This document shows, one piece after another, positions 58,099-64,000 of a stretch of DNA of 64,000 nt. Numbering within the stretch: position 1 is the stretch's first letter; the number at the start of each line of letters is the position of its first letter. Position numbers and translations under genes: made by a program. The DNA is from Diadema setosum. Its lineage: Eukaryota > Echinodermata > Echinoidea > Diadematoida > Diadematidae. The stretch spans positions 15,577,697-15,641,696 of the forward strand of contig NC_092695.1 of the NCBI RefSeq assembly GCF_964275005.1, given 5' to 3'. The notes beneath the pieces were generated by a model. That model did no database searches, was not told the DNA's origin, and saw only the letters and a list, made by a program, of their open reading frames with translations.

Positions 58099-58505
58099 GT
58101 GGAGGTCATATTTCTTATTTGACTTTTTAACATAATAAATGTGTTTTTGGTGATATTTGCCCCTACATCATATGAGAAATTACACATTCAAGGCTTATAA
58201 AGCTTCTCAAAGGGGACACTTTTGAAAATCATGGCCTTTGGGTTTTTTTTTTAAATAAATTCTTGCAGTGTTGATCAGTTCTTCATAAGATGAATACATA
58301 GATGCAGGCAGTTATCCTTGATTATGGGGGTGTCATCATGACCTTATTGCCTACAAAGTACTTGAAGAGACTTTGTTTTGTCAAACAGACTAACTTTATG
58401 TATTTTGAGCTGTTTCAGTGGTAGCCAAAACAAAGAAATACATTAAAATAACACAGTTATTCCAAGTTGTGTGATACTGCTGACTGCTATGTACTAAGAT
58501 CTAGT
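58099..58505 (+). repeat. linked repeat unit, last copy (truncated right)
   Basis: Starts GTGGAGGTCATATTTC and matches the preceding unit closely until AAGATCTAGTACCTGG. There it breaks off into the CpG-rich block. No TIR element sits between this unit and the previous one. Confidence 0.8.
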
Positions 58506-58549
58506 ACCTGGAAGGTACTAGATACTACTTTTTACCTCCCTGCGGGAGG

Positions 58550-59175
58550 TAAAATACTGGCTCATGCGCGCCGATGCGAGAGGCTCCTGTATAAACACGC
58601 ACTTTATCTCCTGCATGAGCGCTTATTTCTCGTGTTTATACAGAAGTCAAAATACCGGCTCATGCGAGCCGATGCGAGCCGATGCGAGCGGACCTCAGCT
58701 GAACCGGACCTCTCGAATTTTGCGGTCAAGCATAGGTCACGTTCGCAGTGCAGTCTATTGCATGATGGGAAAAAATGAAAAAAAAAAAATCAAGATGGCG
58801 CCGGCAAAGTCATCAGGACCACCAAGCTTGAAGGTCATTCTTGTAACGTTCCTCTTGACAACCACCCGGCCAAATGATCAATTGAAATCCAGTTTTTCAG
58901 TAAGAAGGAGAAGACGTGGTTCGATCATGACAGATATTAAAATACACGCTTTCCGGTTACCTCTCGAATTTCGGTCGTCTGTATAAACACACAGCAAAAT
59001 ACGCGAGGCTCCTCTCGCATCGGCCACCTCAAAAGGTGGCGGACGGAACCTCTCGCATGAGCCTGCATTTGGCGGCGTATACCGGCATACGCCGTGTTTA
59101 TACAGAGCAAAATTCGTGAGGTTCTCTCGCATGAGCCGGCATGAGCGCGTATTTTGCTTCTCTGTATAAACACGC
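58550..59175. promoter_or_regulatory. CpG-rich block of small palindromes around a promoter-like ATG
   Basis: Unusually CpG-rich for this window. TGTATAAACAC occurs at about 58592, 58981 and 59162, and its complement GTGTTTATACA at about 58638 and 59093, so orientations alternate. Each lies beside GGCTCATGCGAG-type or CTCGCATGAGCC-type sequence. The last pair forms a hairpin (59093-59173). Between them lies TGCATGATGGGAAA, an A run and CAAGATGGCGCCGG, which resembles YY1-type start sites of animal promoters. The ATG at 58795 opens MAPAKSSGPPSLKVILVTFLL, a possible signal-peptide-like start, with a weak donor-like CAGTAAGA about 105 bases later. No following exon was identified. It could equally be a mobile element with complex ends. 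Confidence 0.35.
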
Positions 59176-59362
59176 TCATTGATACGAAGATTACCGAAGT
59201 TGAGCTGTCATCAAGAGTAAAGCGCGTAGGCGTTGCTAAGTAACGTTGCCTTCGTTGTCTTCTCTGCGCATCGCGCAGTCTGTAGTAATGCCAGGGTGCG
59301 TGCATATGTGCCTGTTATTATGACATCACAAAAGAAGTTTGCTAAAGCTGTCATCCCCCTCA

Positions 59363-60778
59363 CAGTCAGACCGCAACGCTGCTGTTAATGAGCTCAAATC
59401 AAAAATTTATCGTACGCGCAGGTTTTTGCGCATGTCCTTCTCAGCACCCGAGATTTTGCGAGATAATTCAGAGACAAAGTGCATGGTCTACGAGATTCAC
59501 TTATTAACGAAATGAAGATCTACTATCCGCGACTAATTGACATGGTTTGTGAATATTTGAATTAAATCATACCTTTTAATGCTTACATTATATAAAATGA
59601 GCTTATGATACCATTATTCATATCTCTGCAATATATCGATGTTTTCCAAACGACCCTGAGACAAATTAGAACAAGGCTTTCTATTTATTGCCAACCCGAC
59701 CCGTTCATAGGTTGAATCACCACATGAATGATAGTCAACGTTTTAGATATACTTGTTATAATAGCACAGTAAGAACTGAATTGGTCCCTCGCTTAGAAAA
59801 ACAATCAAAATTGAAAGTCTCGTCGAGTAAAAATCATAGTGTGGCAATTTGAGATACATGAATGATCATGCGCTCCCAGGGTATCATTAGATAAATTACT
59901 CAGCGATGTATACAGTGGATTAATAAGGAATAATTATTCTAATACGAAATAGAGAGCCCCAAAGAACTCATGTGCGCAAACTTAGTGCTGTATCTTTTAT
60001 TATTGATTTGGTATGCTATCTGTTAATGCACGCTACTCTATCTAGTTGTGCAAACAAAGTTCAAGCCAAAGTTGAGCTGTCGATCAGAGTGGAGAGTTGT
60101 TCTTGTTGTTTACGTGGAGATCTTAGCTGCAGTTGCCTGAACCTGAGCGCGTATACATACATTGTGTGCGCGCACACACACACACACCATAGGGTCCTAC
60201 ACTGTCATCTACACACCATCTGCACACAGTGTATTACTGTTATGTAGAGTACACGTTTACTGTCATACCGCGAGGTTCGTTCAACTCTCCACTCAGAGGG
60301 AATTAACCAATCAGAAACGCGTTTTCGCGGCAAACTGAAATCTCGTCAAAAATTAACTGTACAACGCAATGATTTATTCGCCAACCTGACCCGTTCATAG
60401 GATCAGTCCACATAAAGTCATTATGTTTTCATAGAATGATATTTCCTCTTTCATTAACCTGTTCCATTTTGGTCCACCTTAATTTCGTTGGTCTAGTGTA
60501 CCCCTTAAAAAAAATGAAAAATATGCAAATTTTGTGTTTTATAATTTCCTTGTTCAGTATATTTTATAAGTCATAACCTTTTAAGTGGTCGAATTTTATC
60601 AAAGTACAACTCTTCAGCTTTTTATCGATGTATAAATCATGAAGATTGATAATGTCGTTTAGATTTACAGACACTCTAAAAATATGGTCTCCCAGCTCAT
60701 TACGTATTCATGTCCGTGAGGTCCATGCATACGCGTACGATAAATGCGAAGGCTTTTCAGGACGTTGCGGTCTGACTG
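59363..60778 (+). mobile_element. 1.4-kb TIR transposon CAGTCAGACCGCAACG, copy 1
   Basis: 1416 bp with perfect 16-bp terminal inverted repeats (CAGTCAGACCGCAACG / CGTTGCGGTCTGACTG). It is flanked by a 4-bp direct repeat CTCA (59359-59362 and 60779-60782). No transposase ORF: open frames are under 95 codons and lack catalytic motifs, so it is non-autonomous. Internal features: two direct copies of CCAACC(C/T)GACCCGTTCATAG (about 59689 and 60381), and an inner inverted repeat (AGAGTGGAGAGTTG at 60086 with CAACTCTCCACTC at 60282). Superfamily not assigned; 4-bp duplications are reported for Chapaev- and Sola-like groups. Confidence 0.88.
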
Positions 60779-60782
60779 CTCA

Positions 60783-61256
60783 GCCGAATCATGAGCCGAA
60801 CTGTGATCGGACCACTGACTACAGTGGATCGGACTTCTTCGGACTCGGGGAAGTGGGCTAAAGCGTAAGCGCTAGAGGAGTCGATAGCGTAGGTCTCTAT
60901 AGGAAACTTGCACCGTGAGCCCGCAAACGCATTTGACTAAAACACCGGAACCATGCACCTTTAAAAAGCACACTCTGCTACGCTCCAAGACATTTTAATA
61001 ATAATTCTACCCAGAGACACGTTTTGAAAAACAAAACAAGGCAAAGATTGTGCAAAGTGCGCCAAAGATTAAGCGCCTTTCGAGTTTTGATATTATCTCA
61101 GCAGACCAACTCACTTTGCCCCAGCCTTAAAATTTACTAGGGGCATTTTCTGCTCAAACTACGCCCAAAGGTCATTAAAAAGAGTACATTTTCGCCACTC
61201 AGCAATTTTTATTTGTTTTCTGAATCTCCGTCGAAACAAATGTCGTCCCCTAAATA
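60783..61256. other. spacer between two inverted transposons
   Basis: About 470 bp with a small hairpin (CCACTGACTACAGTGG near 60811-60826). The sequence is not shared with either transposon. No gene recognised. Confidence 0.5.
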
Positions 61257-61260
61257 AAAT

Positions 61261-62656
61261 CAGTCAGACCGCAACACCCTGAAAAGCCTTCTCATTTATC
61301 GTACGCGTATGCATGGACCTTGTGGACATGAATACGTAATGAGCTGGAAGACCATATTTTTAGAGTCCCTGTAAATCTAAACGACATTACCAATCTTCCT
61401 GATTAATACATCGATAAAAAGCTGAAAAGTTGTACTTTGATGAAATCCGACTACTTGAAAAGTTGTGACATATAAAATATGCTGAACAAGGAAATTATAA
61501 AACATAAAATTTGCATATTTTTCATTTTTCTTAGGGGGTACATTAGAACAATGAAATAAACGTGGACCAAAATCGAAGAGGTATGAAATGAAAGAGGAAA
61601 TATCATACTATGGAAATATGATGACTTCATGTGGACTGATTACTGGAACGGGTCAGGTGATCGAATAAATCATTGCGTTGTACAGTTAATTTTTGACGAG
61701 ATTTCAGTTTGCCGCGAATACTCGTTTCTGATTGGTTAATTCCCTCTGAGTGGAGAGTTGAAGCAGTTGGTCAGCGCGGAAGGACAGTAAACGTGTGCTG
61801 TACATACAGTAATACTTTGTGTGTAGATAAAAGTGTAGGACCCTATGAGTGTGTGTGTGCGCGCGCACGATGTATGTATTACGCGCTCGGGCTAAGATCT
61901 CCACGTCAACAACAAGCACAACACTCCACTCTGATCGACAGCTTTGGCTTGGACTTTGTTTACTCAGCTAGCAGTAACTGCTGCATTAATGAATGGCTCA
62001 TTATTAATCAGTAATAAAAGATCTAAAACTTATTGTGCACACATAGTTCTTTGTAGATCTCTATTGTGAATTACAATAATTATAATGTTCCATCTAATTC
62101 CACTGTATACATCGCTGAGTAATTTAACTACTGATACCCTGAGAGCACGATCATGCATGTATCTCAAATTGCGGCCACTCCACGATTTTCACTCGACGAG
62201 ACTTTCAATTTTTATAGTTTTCTAAGCGAGGGACCAATTCAGTTCTTACTGTGCTATCATAACAAGAATCTCTAGAACGTTGGATATCAGTAATGAGTTG
62301 ATTCAACTTTGGAACGGGTCGGGTGATCAATAAATAGAAAGCCTTGTCATAATATGTTCTAGGTTCGTTTTAAAAAATGTCAGTAGGATGCGGTGATAAG
62401 AATAACGGTATCATAAGTTCATTTCACATAATATAAGCATTAAAAGGTCTGATTAATATCAAATATTCACAAATCATGTCAATTAGTCACGGAGAGTAGA
62501 TCTTCATGTCGTCAATAAATGAATCTCGTAGACCATGCACTTTGTCTCTGAATTATCTCGCAAAATCTCGGGTGTTGAGAAGGACATGCGCAAAAACCTG
62601 CGCGTACGATAAATTTTTGATTTGAGCTCATTAACAGCAGCGTTGCGGTCTGACTG
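61261..62656 (-). mobile_element. 1.4-kb TIR transposon CAGTCAGACCGCAACG, copy 2 (inverted)
   Basis: 1396 bp, the reverse complement of the element at 59363 with scattered substitutions and indels. Ends CAGTCAGACCGCAAC and GTTGCGGTCTGACTG. It is flanked by AAAT on both sides (61257-61260 and 62657-62660), different from the CTCA of copy 1. The two are therefore separate insertions, not one large palindromic element. Non-coding. Confidence 0.88.
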
Positions 62657-62660
62657 AAAT

Positions 62661-63552
62661 GAAGCATGTCTAGCCCCCCAAAGAGGTGTATTTTTTAGAT
62701 TGCTTCATCAGTCATACCTAATTGGCTCTTAAAAGGCAGGCATAACTTATCATTTTGTATTGTCAGTATCCTGTGGCATGAAAAAGTGATGGGGCTCGAG
62801 CTGGTCCTCTTTATTTAGTGGTGCAAGACTTAACTGCACGCATTCAATCTGCATAAAATGTGTGGGTCTATCACTTCTTGCGTCAAAGCAACTATAATTT
62901 ATTCAGTGAGCAACGAAAAGACATGAAATTAATCACCAAGATGAGAACAAGCATGCATCCCTAATAGGTCATAATGTTAAAACTGGTATATCGGTAGGCG
63001 AAGTAAAGAAACTTGAATTTCGTACACTCAGAGCGCTTGGTTAGATGAATTCCCCACGCAACCACTGTTGATGATTCTATTCTTCCCATGCTCCCCCTCA
63101 AAAAAAAAAAAAAAATGCATGCGTCTGATATCCTGTTGATGATAATAGCACTTACTCTTCTACATTTGATTATTTCGTCTGCAACTATGTAGAAGGAATG
63201 CATTACATTAGGCACTTTGAGTACCCATGCCAGCAGTAAGCATAATTATTTGCGTCTGTGACACAATGATATCTGGTGATAATGATAATAATTATGAAGA
63301 AGGGAAGCATTATAGTCCATGGGCCAGGCCAGATATTGGTACCACCTGAAGTGGCAAAACCTTTTTGGTGTCATTTTGTTTGTCGGGCATATATATGTTT
63401 ATCAAGCTATGATAGCATTTCCAAATGAGTAGCTTAGTCATAATAAATGTATTTTTAACCAATTTGGTCTTGTTTTTATATCCCTATACTTCTGAATCGA
63501 GACTAACCGCTATACAAAGAAGAGCACTGTCTTCTGTATGTCCCCACAGGTT
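62661..63552. other. intergenic, nothing recognised
   Basis: AT-rich DNA with an A tract near 63101-63115. A short phrase near 62790-62810 (GGGCTCGAGCTGGTCCTCT) resembles one near 8168-8190 (GGGCTTGGGCTGGTCCTCT) and may mark a decayed dispersed repeat. No gene supported. Confidence 0.45.
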
Positions 63553-63778
63553 TTCTGTTGTAAACGCGGTGCGCTTAGTCTTTATTCAAGGCAGCGAAGG
63601 GAATGTCCAAAGGTTGTGATGTCCACATGTGTTCTGTTGCAAACGTGGTGCGTTTAGTCTTTATTCAAGGCAGCGAAGGGAATATCCAAAGGTTATGATG
63701 TTCACAGGCGTTCTGTTGTAAACGCGGTGCGCTTAGTCATTATTCAAGACAGCGAAGGGAATATCCAAAGGTTTTGAT
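63553..63778 (+). repeat. 79-bp minisatellite, three units
   Basis: Units start at 63553, 63632 and 63711 with TTCTGTTG(T/C)AAACG.GGTGCG and end CCAAAGGTT.TGATG or similar. The period is exactly 79 bp in both steps, with a few substitutions per unit. Open frames through it are an effect of the repeat. Confidence 0.9.
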
Positions 63779-64000
63779 ACAGTGTATATCCATCTATTAA
63801 AAAAAATACTCGTGCATTTTGCTGTATTTTGATTTTTTTTTCAATCATTCATCATTTTCCGGTGAAAACGCGAATGCCACGCCAATGTCGCTTTATTTCC
63901 ATCCAACAACGACAGATAATGTAAATACAATGTACCGGTACACTACAATGAATTATAATAAATAATATCGTACATGAACATCATGACTTAAAAAGATAGA

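Noticed and set aside
1-64000. LTR retroelements, Polintons, CRISPR arrays, rRNA and tRNA genes
   Set aside because: No long direct repeats bounding coding sequence, no capsid, integrase or protease signatures, no regularly spaced short repeats, and no recognisable RNA gene were seen.

Overview
The window looks like animal nuclear DNA: AT-rich, full of microsatellites and short inverted-repeat transposons, with no operons and only three convincing genes. Several dispersed repeats resemble families I remember as abundant in echinoderm genomes: elements with AGGGATGGTA-type ends, and a fold-back repeat ending in GGGGAAATCCACTCC. An echinoderm or another marine deuterostome is my best guess. That is recall plus inference, not a database result.

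The three genes are intronless, lie on the minus strand at 11.2-12.3, 26.0-27.2 and 36.0-37.5 kb, and are clearly paralogues. Each encodes a secreted protein with four parts: a signal peptide; a strongly conserved block of about 50 residues (YTVQDIADMQ...) that runs into a predicted coiled coil; a Pro/Arg/Thr-rich stalk of very variable length; and a head domain with ten conserved cysteines. The head matches the fibrinogen-like domain inside contactin-associated proteins / Neurexin IV (CACG...CNCD...LPVT...GDT...GPLRC). The coiled coil, stalk and head layout recalls oligomeric recognition proteins such as ficolins, but no function is shown. This cluster is the best candidate for an undescribed system.

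The rest is mobile-element and repeat DNA. 0.8-3.0 kb and 16.6-18.6 kb hold two copies of a 2-kb repeat, the first continuous with a LINE reverse-transcriptase tail. Three copies of one TIR family lie at 8.3, 18.6 and 31.8 kb. Long fold-back elements lie at 22.1, 28.3 and 53.7 kb, and hairpins at 4.3, 10.0, 23.2, 39.2 and 46.5 kb.

49.9-58.5 kb is a mosaic of a ~470-bp TIR element with apparent TATA target duplications, set at the borders of a second ~590-1020-bp repeat unit. It includes inverted copies, a near-identical 909-bp tandem duplication and a triplicated pyrimidine-rich module. 58.5-59.2 kb is a CpG-rich block of small palindromes around a promoter-like ATG. 59.4-62.7 kb holds two inverted ~1.4-kb TIR elements, each with its own 4-bp target duplication. 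A 79-bp minisatellite lies near the right end.
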